Assembly (NCBI GenBank): GCA_034509495.1
Contig: CM067504.1
Span: forward strand, 4,233,942 to 4,297,941
DNA from: Acestrorhynchus altus
Taxonomy: Eukaryota; Chordata; Actinopteri; Characiformes; Acestrorhynchidae
Direction: 5' to 3'
Length of the DNA: 64,000 nucleotides
The first letter of the stretch is position 1, and each line of letters begins with the position of its first letter. Of the stretch, positions 1 to 10,978 are shown in pieces. The notes beneath the pieces were generated by a model that was not told the origin of the DNA, searched no databases, and worked only from the letters and a program-made list of their open reading frames with translations. The position numbers were made by a program, and so were the translations under genes.

Positions 1-97
1 CGTCAGATTACAGTTAATTAACGTCGGTACGTTCGTGTCCCAACACACAAAAGGAAAGTAATTGATTTTGTTCTCCTTCTCTTTCTCCGTTATACAG
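1..97 (+). other. nos1ap: 3' end of an upstream nos1ap intron
   Basis: This is intron sequence ending in a pyrimidine-rich tract (about 63-94) and a CAG acceptor at 95-97. It leads into the first recognisable nos1ap exon. No coding sequence is seen in it. The exons for the protein start and the start of the PTB domain must lie before the window. Confidence 0.8.
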
Positions 98-190
98 TAT
101 GAATTCAAAGTGAAGAACATCAAGAAGAAAAAAGTCAACATCATGGTGTCTGTGGATGGGGTCAAAGTCATGCTGCGTAAGAAGAAGAAG
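98..190 (+). CDS. nos1ap: nos1ap internal exon: PTB domain (likely exon 3)
   Basis: NOS1AP (CAPON) is a cytosolic adaptor. Its N-terminal PTB domain binds partners such as Dexras1 and Scribble, and its C-terminal tail binds the PDZ domain of neuronal nitric oxide synthase. This exon encodes 31 residues starting YEFKVKNIKKKK and including IMVSVDGVKVML, a run I recognise as the PTB strand region near human residue 60-90. It begins in phase 0 after a CAG acceptor (95-97) and ends in phase 0 at a GTGAGT donor (191). The open frame reads 22 codons into the intron to a stop at 254-256, so the splice site sets the end. The last four codons are lysines, and the lysine run continues in the next exon. 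Whether this is the nos1apa or nos1apb paralogue cannot be told from the window. Confidence 0.95.
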
Positions 191-921
191 GTGAGTTTCT
201 CTCTTTTTGTCTTTTGCGCTATGATTTGCTCGTCTTCACGAATATTGGGTGTATAATGATGAGCTCCGTGAGGACGGCCATTAGCTGGGCTATCCTCCTT
301 CATTCGTATTCAGTCTGGGGAGGAATCATCGTAGGGTTTTGCTGGTAAAACGTTGTCCTAATGAAGAATAATTACAGTATAATCGATGTGGCGTAGGCTG
401 ATCAGAAAGGGAAGCAATCAGCTATAATTCAGGGGGCAGGTGGAGAACAGTCAGTCTGCTGTATTTGTGTAATGTCATCAACCGCCCTGACTGCATGATC
501 AGTGCGGCTGAACACTCCCCGGGAAACAAGTGCTTCCCACTACTTTCCAGTGTCTTCTTGCAAATGAATGAAATTTATTGGACATTTGGTTTTAAAATGC
601 CGTTTAAGGGATTTCTGTGGTGCTCTATAGTCTAGTTTGAGGGATTAATTGAAATTTTTCTAAACTAAAAGTAAAAAAATGAACATTTCTGTACCCCACC
701 TCCACACGTAAAATTAATCCTGTCCCAATAAATGGTGCAAGTTTGTGCGTATTGCAAATACATCATATATCGTGCTCGAGATCTTCATGAGTCCATCTAC
801 TCAGAACTGTCGCATGTAGATGTAGGGTTGGACATGATTTTTTAATCCATTTATCTAACAATTCGTTTTTTGATTAGTTGATTAATCTAATGGATTTATT
901 GATTATTCAGCACTATGGGTA

Positions 922-923
<2 letters not shown>

Positions 924-970
<47 letters not shown>
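924..970. repeat. (TG)n microsatellite, 47 bp
   Basis: This is an uninterrupted TG dinucleotide run. It is followed 217 bp later by a CA run of the same length, so the two are inverted copies that could pair. Confidence 0.97.
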
Positions 971-971
<1 letters not shown>

Positions 972-1186
972 AAATAAAATACCTGACCATAATAAACCCG
1001 TTTTGTCTTCATACCACATTTAATTGCAGGGAAAACCCCCTTCGTGAGCTTTTTTCAACAATAAGTGAAAAGACAAAAGTGTCTCCAAGATTGGAAAAGG
1101 GGAAAAATGACCCTGAAAACTGTACCTCCAGGGAAAGATTTTTGACCTGCCAGTTATTCAATTAATTATATTCCCTAAAAACACAG

Positions 1187-1187
<1 letters not shown>

Positions 1188-1234
<47 letters not shown>
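1188..1234. repeat. (CA)n microsatellite, 47 bp
   Basis: This is an uninterrupted CA dinucleotide run, the complement of the TG run just upstream. Confidence 0.97.
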
Positions 1235-1238
<4 letters not shown>

Positions 1239-1468
1239 CACCCATAATGCTGGGAAATATGACCTCAAATCATTGTCACGATTGATTGCACATTTTACTT
1301 GAATTCTGATTTTTGAAAGATTATTTTGAAGAATGATAGTATTTTTCTTTGGTACAAGCGGCTTAAGTTCCCCGTTGCTTCCGCATCACAGACTGGACAG
1401 GGCAGAGTCACATCTCTACACACACAATCGTATATTGTAATGGAGGCAGTACGTGAAAACACACAATG

Positions 1469-1490
1469 ATATATATATATATATATATAT
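1469..1490. repeat. (AT)n microsatellite
   Basis: A short AT dinucleotide run precedes the Tc1-like fragment. Confidence 0.95.
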
Positions 1491-1539
1491 AAATTTATAT
1501 ATGTTTATAAAATTTCACCCACACCATCACACCAGACCT

Positions 1540-1850
1540 TCTGGACGTGTGATGTGTGACAACAAACCATTGATCTTGGTGCTGACCACACTGATTTATT
1601 GGTTGTTTCCATCAAGACAACAGCTGGACTCATCACTGAAAATGACCTGCTGTCATTCTGAATGACTCCATGACAGTCTGGCGTGATACCATTGGTTGAT
1701 TTCTTCTGGGTCCAGTCAATAAACCTTAGAGCCTGATGTGTTGATTATTATTATCCATCAGTGATCATAAAGTCAGGATCAATAGAAATGTATTTTTCTG
1801 TTTACAGAATTCTTCATATACAGTGTTATATTTTGATTTGATGTCTGAGG
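1540..1850 (-). mobile_element. Degraded Tc1-like fragment (family A)
   Basis: Read on the minus strand, it resembles the middle of the Tc1 family A copies at 28003-28425 and 31620-32580. Shared plus-strand words include GCTGACCAC, and a stretch like CATCACTGAAAATGACC matches CATCACCGAAGATGACC at 28319. It is a short decayed relic with no TIRs and no open frame. Confidence 0.6.
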
Positions 1851-2261
1851 ATGTACATTTGATGTCCTGGTGAAATCAGGTTTCAGTTTATTTTAAGTTT
1901 TTCAAGTTAAAGATATACAAGTCTGCACCTCTATTAGATCTCAGATATGCTCTAGCTCTGATTTGGCAGCAGGTGGTCAGAACAAGACCCATATTTTTTA
2001 GATTTTAATAGTCTTTGAGTGACCATAAGAAAGTGCACTTTGGACAGGCATTTCAGTTCTGCATTGATCCGCCCACTTAAACTCCATCAAACTGACATTA
2101 TTAGAAGATATGATGGCCTTGTTAGTCTATCAAATCTTTTTTTCCTGTCCATGTAGAAGAAGAATGACAGCATTAAGTCATTCTGAATTTTTTTCGGCTC
2201 TTTCGCTGTAGATGAAATGTCAGTTTTAGTATCTCTGAAATCTTTTTCTCTTTCCCTGTAG

Positions 2262-2320
2262 AAAAAAGAATGGACCTGGGACGAGAGCAAGATGATGGTA
2301 ATGCAAGATCCCATTTACAG
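2262..2320 (+). CDS. nos1ap: nos1ap internal exon: PTB domain (likely exon 4, 59 nt)
   Basis: This small exon encodes KKEWTWDESKMMVMQDPIY plus the first two bases of an arginine codon. It corresponds to the PTB segment that follows the lysine run in NOS1AP. It starts in phase 0 after CCCTGTAG (2254-2261) and ends in phase 2 at the GTGAGC donor (2321). The split AG joins the A at 32705 to make arginine, followed by IFYVSH, as in the mammalian protein. Because it is 59 nt, skipping it would shift the frame within the PTB domain. It is followed by a 30-kb intron. Confidence 0.95.
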
Positions 2321-2434
2321 GTGAGCGCTGTTGCAATTCAGTGTTAATAGCAGCTCTATATCCTTCAGTAGCTTAAATGTCTTTAATGCAGGTCCTCAAA
2401 CAGTTGCAGCAGAATACACGATGTATTATAAATA

Positions 2435-2590
2435 TCAATCAATCAGTCAGAGTTTATTTATATAACCCTTTTTACAGCAAAGACATTGTCACAAAGCAGA
2501 TTTATAAAAATCTAGGTCCAAGCCTCAATTGAGCAGCCAGCAGGCGAGAGTGGCACGGAACAAAAGCTCCCTTAAATTTGCCCTGTATAT
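2435..2590 (+). repeat. Teleost interspersed repeat (TTTATTTATATA...CACAAAGCAG)
   Basis: It contains the succession TCAATCAATCAG, TTTATTTATATAAC, TTGTCACAAAGCAG and AATCTAGGTCCAAGCC. This is the known layout of a common fish repeat that begins near CAAATTTATTTATATAGC. The class is not certain from sequence alone. A related fragment lies near 56200-56400. Confidence 0.6.
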
Positions 2591-3129
2591 TAAAAAATAT
2601 GCAAATTATACACTTAATTTAACCTGATAAATGTATTAGAAAGGCTTGATGTTTGATTTATGGTATCTTTATTTATATTTACGGTATCTTGTTGGTATTG
2701 TTGGATGATAATTGAAACTGAAATTGAAATCTGATCATTGAAAGTCTAGAAAGGCTAGAGTGGGGCAATATTGACAAAAAATCATATCCCGACATATTTG
2801 GCTGAATGGTGATATACCATATATGATGTGATATATCGTCTGGCTTCCTGGAGCTGCCTGCATCGAAGTCAAAACCTTGATGCTGACCTACAAACCCAAA
2901 AATTGACCAGCCCTTCTGCTCTTGAAGGCAATGGTCAAAACCCAGTTCATACCAAGAGCCATTAACTACAGCTCAACTTGACCCACCATCCATCAAGGTG
3001 CAATGAAGACAAACATCCAGACTCTATTCCGGAGTCTGAGTCACTTGCTGTTATATTGTTTTTGGAAGCATCTAAGTTTGAGGAATCTCTGGATTCCAGC
3101 CTCTACAAACTAGATAGGATATTTTCTGA

Positions 3130-3200
3130 GTGAACAGCAAAGCACTTTTGTAAGTCACTCTGCAGAAGTCATGTCTGTCAAATGCCATAAATGTAAAAGA
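3130..3200 (+). repeat. SINE 3' tail
   Basis: It reads CACTTTTGTAAGTCACTCTG and then CAAATGCCATAAATGTAAA. This is the tail of the otophysan-type tRNA-derived SINE whose head is seen at 22530-22690. No tRNA-like head was recognised here, so it is probably truncated. Confidence 0.6.
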
Positions 3201-3712
3201 TGTGAAAATACAGTGTGAAAAAGTGAGGACACGCGATAAAGTCCTATAGTGATTAGTGATGATCTCTATATGGATGGTGGGGAGCAGAGTAGAGAAGGGG
3301 CTAAGAGCAGGGGGTGGAGCAGTGTGGAGAATAGAACTTTAATGAGGGTTGAGCCCCTGTTCCAGATCGTTTCTGTGTTTATTAATTGTCCTGCAGAATC
3401 TATAGAATTAGGGAACTAATGTAATCAATAATTTGAACCATGTCCCTTTAATTGCATTCAAGCTTTGATTTAAACTGTGCAATATAATAACCAGAGCTGG
3501 TTTTGGCCAGATTTCCCAAACTCTGACTCATATATGATGGAATGCATGGTGGATCCTCTCCTATCACACACACATTAGATGATTTCATATCTGGAGTTTC
3601 TTTGCTCTGGAATGGGACCAATTTGATACAGTCAGAATATGTAGGAAAGACATTTCCAGATATGACTAATGCCATATTGTAGGGCATATTTGGGTGTTTT
3701 ACATTACGTGTA

Positions 3713-3857
3713 GGCAATTCCGGTCCTGGAACGCTGGATTCCTGCACAGTTTGCTATTTTCGCTGCTCCAACCGACCTACTGCTGAGTCAGGTGTGCTTG
3801 AGCTGGAAAAGCTCAAATCCATGCAGGATTCTGGCACTCCAGGACCAGGATTGCTTA
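3713..3857. mobile_element. Palindromic MITE (hAT-like)
   Basis: The ends are imperfect inverted repeats of about 34 bp. The left end runs GCAATTCCGGTCCTGGAACG and on to TTCCTGCA. The right end, reversed, reads GCAATCCTGGTCCTGGAGTG and on to ATCCTGCA. There is no coding capacity, and the middle contains the fish MITE word TCAGGTGTGCTTGAGCTGG. Confidence 0.7.
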
Positions 3858-4264
3858 CCCTTTCTTTATGTGTGTAAACATTAGCTGTGTCCAGGCACAG
3901 TGTAATATACAAAGCAAGTGCTGACATAGTGTTTGACCTGATATAAAGCATATCAGTCTTCAGATATGCTCCAGATATGACCATAATTCTTGCAAGAATT
4001 TCAAAAAGGATATATCTGGATTCTTGCAGTTTTGGTACAGTATGATTGATGTTAAAGACCCAAAAATATGCCAGTTAAACATTTTCCACATCATTACACC
4101 ACCTCCACCAGCCCGGACCGGCACAAGACAGGTTGATTCTGTGGATTCATAATGTAAAGGTCCATTTCCTACCCCGCCATCTGTGGGCTTCTGCAGAAAT
4201 TGAGATTCAGTAGACCATTAGATAGAGCTGAGCGATATGTAAAAACGTAAGTGTAATGTTAAAG

Positions 4265-4420
4265 CAGGGGTCACCAACCCTGCTCTACCTTTCTGCACTC
4301 TTTAGATCCAACTCTAATTACTGCCTTCAGAAGTTCTTGATTGGCTGAATGGGGTGTGTTAGATTTAGAGCTGAAACCTGTAGGAAGGTAGCTCTCCAGG
4401 AGCAGGGTTGGTGACCCCTG
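4265..4420. mobile_element. 156-bp hAT-type MITE with perfect TIRs
   Basis: The element starts CAGGGGTCACCAACCCTGCT, and its last 21 bases are the exact reverse complement of its first 21. GTTAAAG lies directly outside both ends, which fits the 7-8 bp target duplication of hAT elements. It cannot code for a protein and would depend on a hAT transposase from elsewhere. Intact ends suggest it is young compared with other repeats here. Confidence 0.88.
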
Positions 4421-5943
4421 GTTAAAGTATCAGTACTTATTTATAAGACCAAAAACAGCATGTATTGCATATTATAAATATAAAGAAATGTATTATTCAT
4501 GTCCATCAAGTCGATTGTCCTCCAGATGGTCCTGTCTTCTATTTGGGTCTTCAGGCATCAGAATGGCTGGTTCATTATTCCTTGAATTGTTTACATCCAT
4601 CTTGTAGTTGGTCGTCCTCTTCCTCTTCAAAGCATGACAATCTTCTCCAGTGAATCGGTTCTTCTCATCCTGTGTCAAAAGTAACAGAGCTTCAGCCTGA
4701 ACATTTGGTCCAGGATCCATTTTTTTTGGCCTCTTTGCTGTCCAGGGAGCTCTCAGAAGTCTTTGCCAACAGCAAAGTTCTCAAGTTTTCTATATAACTT
4801 TTGTCTCGCTTGTTTATTGTCCAGCTTTCTTAACCAAACTCAGAGAACATTGTCTGGATCAATCTGAGACTTTTTTGTAAAGATAGATCTTTACATTTGA
4901 ATATCTATCCTTCATGTTTGTCCTGCTAATTGTTTGCTCCTTTGTTGTTAATAACTGAACAGTACCCTTTACGGTGTTTCTATGGTATATGACTGTAGAA
5001 TTTTGCCATAGAATGCCACATATTCTAACCATTCCTGCAAAAATACCCACTTATGCTCATTTTTTGGAATTAAATTGTACACCAGCGGTAACCTGCAGGT
5101 GTGATGTCATAATCCTTTTACATTTTTTACATTTTGTACGAAATACAGCTCACTATCAAGTGATATTTACGATTTCTTGCCCAGTTGTTGTCTGTGGGCA
5201 TTGCAGCCTCAGCTTTCTGTTCTTGGCTGATGGTGCTTCCTGATGCCCATGCCTTTCTTTTCATCACAGTTGTACAGAGCGGTCCTCTGAGTTACTGTAT
5301 CCTGTCATGAGCTTTACGCAGTCTGGCTGTGCTCTGTGTGCGTCTGCCGTTCATCTTGTTTAGAGACTAACTAATCAATTAAAGGAATGTGTAAATCAGT
5401 CATGTCCCATTATTCCCAGTTCTGATGGATGATGACACGTGATTGGCTGAGTAGGTTTGCAGGTGGTGTTAAAAGCTTTGATGCATTTAAAATAAAGGGG
5501 CTTTGTTTTTTTTTTTGGTTTCATTTTTAGATCATTTGCAGTGGAGGACACTTACACTGTTTCACATTGACATTACTCCTGTGAATTGCTAGACTGCTGT
5601 TGTTCTTCTGAAAAGACATCCAGCTGCCCGAACACTGTTGAGGACTGATGTAACATAAAATAGCAGTTTCATTGCTGACGGATGATCATGTGAAGTGAAG
5701 CTCTGGGTCCTGATCGCTTGTTAATGGAAATATTTGAACCTTTGATCTCATCACAGGTTCAGATCCTTCTAGTAACGAGCAGTTCAGCACCCAGCGATTC
5801 ATATATGCCGTGTGTTGCAGTGGCTGGTGGGAAGGAAGTGTGAGTAAAGGTTGTTGAGGGCAGCAGACGTGTATCTGATCAAATATGTTGACTTTAACTG
5901 TGAGGACATGTGTGAATAAGTTGTGAGCAAGGCTGCTGTGCTG

Positions 5944-5946
<3 letters not shown>

Positions 5947-6000
<54 letters not shown>
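5947..6000. repeat. (TG)n microsatellite, 54 bp
   Basis: This is a pure TG dinucleotide run. It creates false reading frames of alternating Cys-Val on this strand and His-Thr on the other. Confidence 0.97.
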
Positions 6001-6001
<1 letters not shown>

Positions 6002-6469
6002 TGCAGTTGTTGCAAAACTACAGTCGCAGTTTTAACTCATTTAAAGCATCAGGAAATGATAAACAAGTGAGGTCTGTAATTTCACACGTACTTAGTAATT
6101 TGGCGTTTCAGATCAATAAATCTACACCCATTAAGGTTAGGAAATCAAATGCCTGAGTGCCTGATGTGGTTAATGACAGGGTATTAACTGGATTGGAACA
6201 CTTTAATAAATGCCCAGAGATTTAATGGTGGTTTGCTTCTTTGCATTGATTAGAAAAAGTGGAAATGAGTGAACTCCTCTTTGCATTTTTGATGATGTAA
6301 ATTATGGGTGGCCTTGTGTACTTTGAAAAATATATATTTTTTCTGTCCCCAAAAGGAAAAGTAGCCATTAAAGTTGCAGCCTGTAAAAAAATCTACAAAG
6401 CCAGGCGTTATCAAGTGGATAGATCCATGAAGCTTTAAGCATTAATCAATGAAAGCATCAGAAGTGGGG

Positions 6470-6491
6470 CGGGGGCCGGGGGGGGGGGGTG
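6470..6491 (+). repeat. G-rich run
   Basis: A G-rich stretch ends in a long unbroken G homopolymer followed by AAATAAATAAATA. Such runs can form G-quadruplexes and are prone to sequencing error. Confidence 0.85.
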
Positions 6492-6577
6492 TAAATAAAT
6501 AAATACAGAATCCCACCATAAGCCTCAGATCATAAGGTCTTGTGTACTTTTCTTTCTGACACCAAAAGGAAAAATAG

Positions 6578-6580
<3 letters not shown>

Positions 6581-6651
<71 letters not shown>
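6581..6651. repeat. (TG)n microsatellite, 71 bp
   Basis: This is a TG run with one T interruption near 6610. Confidence 0.97.
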
Positions 6652-6653
<2 letters not shown>

Positions 6654-7504
6654 CTGAATGCCACCTGATGCATCAGATATAGCCATACCCTACTAATACA
6701 CCTGAAAAATTGACACCTTGTCATATTCACAGGTATCACACGTTCAGCACAAGCGAAACTACATTCATATCAGAAAGTCCATTGAGTCAAATAATGTTCT
6801 TAAAATCTTAAGCCACAAACTTCATAAGATGGACTCGAATCGTGATTTAATAATGTGTTTTCAGCAGCAGTTAGAGCTGCGTACTAAGCTCTTCATCGGC
6901 TCACAGTGAGATTAAGAAAGAAATCATTTAATTGACATAGACTGGGTTGCTTAACAAGGCTTTTGTTATTTAAACTGCACCACGTGTGGAACAGCGTCCC
7001 AAAATTTAGCAACTGGTTCACAGTCATAGAACATATTGCTGTCTGTTGAAAACCACGTATCTCCATTTTTGTCCATTTTTAGGTTTCTCCAATGTTTGAA
7101 CCCTGTAGCTGTTCTGTATGCTGTGTACATCGTTCTGGATGAATAGACCAATAGAAACGCTCTAAAATGACATGGAATAATCTTATATTTTACATTAACG
7201 TCCATTCAAAGTTAAGATTATTTTTAACCCTCTCCTGTAAAGTCACCCTTTTGAAGATGCATGTTTTTGAATGGACAGCGATGATATACAGAAAGGTGTC
7301 TATAAGTCGAGTATTATAGTTCTGACAGGGTAAACATTTCATTTTAAATAAAGGCCCAATACGTCGTGAGGAAGTGTGGGTAGATTGCATGACAGGGTAG
7401 CCAGTCTGAACTTTTGACACCCTGCACATGCGCGTTAAACCGCGCTAACTTGTTCAGTTTCCTTGCTGCATAGTTAGCCTCTAATTTATTTAAACTAAAT
7501 ACAA

Positions 7505-8449
7505 CAAAGGCTATGTTGAATGACCTTAATGTAGAGCTGCAAGGAAAAGACAAAACTGGGATCAATATGATCAGCTCAGTTAATGCTTCCAAACAAAAGG
7601 TGCAACATCTGTCCTCAAAGCTGCAGCGCCATGATTTGGCAAACTTCCCGAATGTCACGTCGGAGCTGGAGATGCAGGAGAAGACGCATGAGCAACTCGA
7701 CAGTGCACGGTGCACAGAGCAGATCGAGAACTTTCCATCAGAGTTTGACAGACGCTTTCAAGACTTGGCTTTACTGGAGCCAGCTGACCTTTTCGGGAAG
7801 ATGCTGAGGTGGATTCACTTGCATCAAAAATTGCAACGCTGTTTGACCTGAACTCGTCTGGTGTGGAGAATGAAATTTTGACAAGCTGGCATTGAGCTAA
7901 AGTTCTGGAACTTACTAACAGAGGGGAAATACCCCAACATGAGGAAATGTGCCACCTCCCCGACTGCATTATTCGGTTCCACCTATTTGTGTGAATCAGC
8001 TTTTTCCCACATGAAGATGATTAAGTCTAAATACCGTTCTAACATGACTGATGATCATCTGGAAGCATGCTTGAAGCCGGCTACCAGCAGCTACTGTCCG
8101 GACTGTGCTGCCTTGGCTGATGCCATTCAGTGCCAATCATCAGGGTAAAGTAAGGACAAACAATGTACAGAGTTGTATTGTGCAGTGGGTTCATGCTGTT
8201 ATGCAAGACACACCAATATGTATTGAAGATGAAATTCATATTCAATTAAAGAAATACTTTATTTATCCTAAAAGGGAACAAAGGAAAAGGAAAGAAAGAA
8301 TATACAATATTAAATAGTAATGATAATAACTTAAATAATGATAATATAGAAGAAATACATTTATGTTTTGCATTTTTTTGTAGGTAGGTCAATTTGACTT
8401 GGTCATCTTATAATTAGCTCGAGAGCTGAAAAGGTGTGGGCACCCCTGC
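7505..8449 (+). pseudogene. Broken hAT-type transposase (ZBED/GTF2IRD2-like) with 3' TIR
   Basis: hAT transposases cut and paste DNA; vertebrates carry many dead copies and some domesticated ones. Residues from 7513 (LNDLNVELQGKDKTG, then KLQRHDLANFP) match the middle of the ZBED5/GTF2IRD2-like hAT group. From 7939 another frame carries the C-terminal dimerisation region: LFGSTYLCESAFSHMK, SKYRSNMTDDHLEACL. Between them, at about 7790-7800, the frame shifts and the homology continues in a second frame with stops. The N-terminal BED zinc finger and first catalytic part were not recognised. The right end is GGTGTGGGCACCCCTG at about 8434-8449, a typical hAT terminal repeat; no matching left end was found. 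It is a dead, 5'-truncated copy. Confidence 0.85.
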
Positions 8450-8983
8450 CCTACCAGATCCATTCCCGAGACAGAGTGCTTTGCATATTAGTGATGTTCT
8501 GTCTTTTCAAACATAAGGTCTTAATTTATTGCAAATAAAAGATGCTGTCCTTTTTAAATGCATGTTGTGTGTTTGCTTCTGTGAACCGGTGAGTGGTTAC
8601 AATCTGACATACTGTGATCAGCCATCAACGAACGTCTGTAGGCTGCTGTAGAAGCATTTCAGAAGTCCGCTGTGCTGCCGGGTTGATCTTTATTCTGCAC
8701 GATGTTGCCCAGTGTTTACACCCCATTTACATACAATTGAATATACTATCTCAAGGTGAACAGCAGAATCCAGACAGCCTTTGCCACGTAGATGAGTGGA
8801 GCTGCGGGTGGTGTTTGCCCAGTGCGTCTTACAAAGCTCAGATAATGAGAAGCTGTGGCGAGGGTTGAAATCTCCAGATTAGCCCGAAAAAAGGTCCAAA
8901 CCTTCAAGGTGGCTGCAGACAGCACCGTGAAAGAGCCGAGAATACAGACAAAGATGTAGTCAGTTAGTCTGGGATTTAGACAG

Positions 8984-9022
8984 ACACACACACACACACA
9001 CACACGTGCGCACACACACACA
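8984..9022. repeat. (CA)n microsatellite
   Basis: This is a CA run with a GTGCG interruption near 9006. Confidence 0.95.
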
Positions 9023-9984
9023 TTTCTGCTCCCTGTGTCTTAGAGGGACTGTCAAAGCGGTTGAAAAATGACAATAGTGTGGGCCATCCACAGAATTCTC
9101 AACAGGGCATTGATACCAAGCTGGTCAGGAAGATAATGTTTGTATTCGTGGAATCAAACCTTTCCACACACGACTCTCAGTTTCTGTGCACAACTCCTGA
9201 CTGCAGGACTGAGAAGAGGCCTTTTGTCAGCGTCAACTATACAACATGACGTCCACTTGGAATATGACACATGACCACGTTTTTGTGTGAGCTATATAAC
9301 AGCCCACCTCAAATGATACATGGGCCGTTTCTCACATTCTGCTGCATCAAGGCCAACCAGTGAATTGCATGTATTGTGAAGTATCTGAATAGAATCAGAA
9401 ACCAGTCAGAAAGGACTTTGCAGTGGTGGCTGTGTGTTTTATATGCCTGAGAGTTTGAGTCACTGTATTTAATCACTGTATACCGTACACGCCATAGTCC
9501 ATATTCAAGAACAAATACTGATGCTTTGGTGAAATAATGAATGAGGTACAAACACAAATCTCTCCAAAAATAACGTTAATAGAAATGGTTATTATTGTTT
9601 TTAGTTGTGATCAGTTTCTTCATGTGATAAAATTAGAATTAATTACATAAAAGATATAATATTTAATACATTTTGGTGAGAAATCATCATTGAAGCACCA
9701 AGATTGCATCCTATCATTGGTGTAGTACTTTCAGTGTGGAGGAGTGTGTTTAGAGAAGGGCTGGTCGATATGGTAAAATTATTGTGATATTTAATGTCAT
9801 TTTCCAAATACACAAGATTTATAACCCCAACTTTTCACCCCAATTTAGAAGTCCAGGGACTCACATCATCCGGCATTGATCACATAGGCACTGATGAAAA
9901 GGCTCTTTCCTTCTCTTTTTGAGTCTAAAGATGGTGACCATCCACCAGTATAACAATTACATCTTACTCAAAATCATCAGCCTG

Positions 9985-10145
9985 ATGCCTGTTTGATTCC
10001 CTGAACTGCCAAGACATGACGTAAATGCCCTTGAGCAAAGTGTGCTGAGCACTTAGGCTCACTGTCCCCTAGTGTGTGAATTCACTACTTTTAGTTGTGT
10101 GTTTCACTGTGAGGATGGGTTAAATGCAGAGGGCAAATTTGCCCG
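9985..10145 (+). repeat. tRNA-derived SINE, central and 3' part
   Basis: It contains CCCTTGAGCAAAG, CCCCTAGTGTGTG and GGATGGGTTAAATGCAGAGG. These are hallmarks of an abundant teleost SINE. The copy at 12440-12590 shows the part that comes before. No clear tRNA head was seen here. Confidence 0.65.
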
Positions 10146-10279
10146 TGTGCAGCAGGGTGTACTGTAAACTGTGGGTTTACTGTAACCTGTAGGAGTCAAA
10201 GTCATGTTTGGCACATGCATATAACAAGATATGAAGATAGGAATAGAACTTTAACAATAGATATAGAAATGCAAGATGT

Positions 10280-10280
10280 A

Positions 10281-10327
<47 letters not shown>

Positions 10328-10328
10328 G
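10280..10328. repeat. (AAT)n microsatellite, 49 bp
   Basis: This is a pure AAT trinucleotide run, which encodes a false poly-Asn frame. Confidence 0.97.
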
Positions 10329-10901
10329 ATAGTAGTAATAAACATATACACAGAAAATATAAGAAAATGTGTTTATACTAATTATACACCATATAAATGA
10401 AGGTTTAACAGCTGCAATGTACATAAACTATTATTGCTGATGGTATAAGTGGATTAAAATTAGATCCCATATTTGATTAGAGATGTACTTGATTTCATAT
10501 GAATGTATAAAATGACTGAAGCACTTCTCACCTTTGTAACAGGTTAGTTCTCCGGCGTATTAATGGAGTATGTGCCTCTATTATGTTTAAGCTGAATAAG
10601 TGTTAACATCTTTATTAATGAGACGAAACCATATTACATTTCTCTAGTACCTGTTTGAAACGATGGAAATGAAATCAACGAATCCATTAGTGCGTCCTAT
10701 TTAGATACGTCAGAAAGCTTCATTGTAGGCAGGGAAGCTTAACATTCCAGTGCATTTACTCCGTTTACCAACAGCAAAACGGCCTCTCCAGCACGGCCTT
10801 CTGTACCGCAGTCTGTGTAGCCTGAGTGTAGTTCATCTCCCAGGCAACATGTGAGCTGCACGTCCCCATTAATATGTGAGCTTGCTTGTCCTTGCTCAAG
10901 G

Positions 10902-10906
10902 GTGTT

Positions 10907-10940
<34 letters not shown>

Positions 10941-10978
10941 AGTTTGTGTGGGGGTGTGTGTGTGTGTGTGTGTTTTGT
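10902..10978. repeat. Imperfect (TG)n microsatellite
   Basis: TG runs are separated by AGTT and GGGG interruptions. Confidence 0.95.

Larger units (their letters stand above)
191..2261 (+). other. nos1ap: nos1ap intron (2.07 kb)
   Basis: The intron starts GTGAGT and ends in a pyrimidine-rich CCCTGTAG. It holds a TG tract and a CA tract of equal length 217 bp apart, a short AT tract and a degraded Tc1-like fragment. The rest (about 260-900, 1235-1460 and 1860-2240) is AT-rich unique sequence in which I see no gene. Confidence 0.9.

Noticed and set aside
5686..6015. 109-codon frame with a His-Thr run
   Set aside because: The run is produced by the TG microsatellite. Similar false frames occur at every TG/CA, CT and AAT tract in the window.
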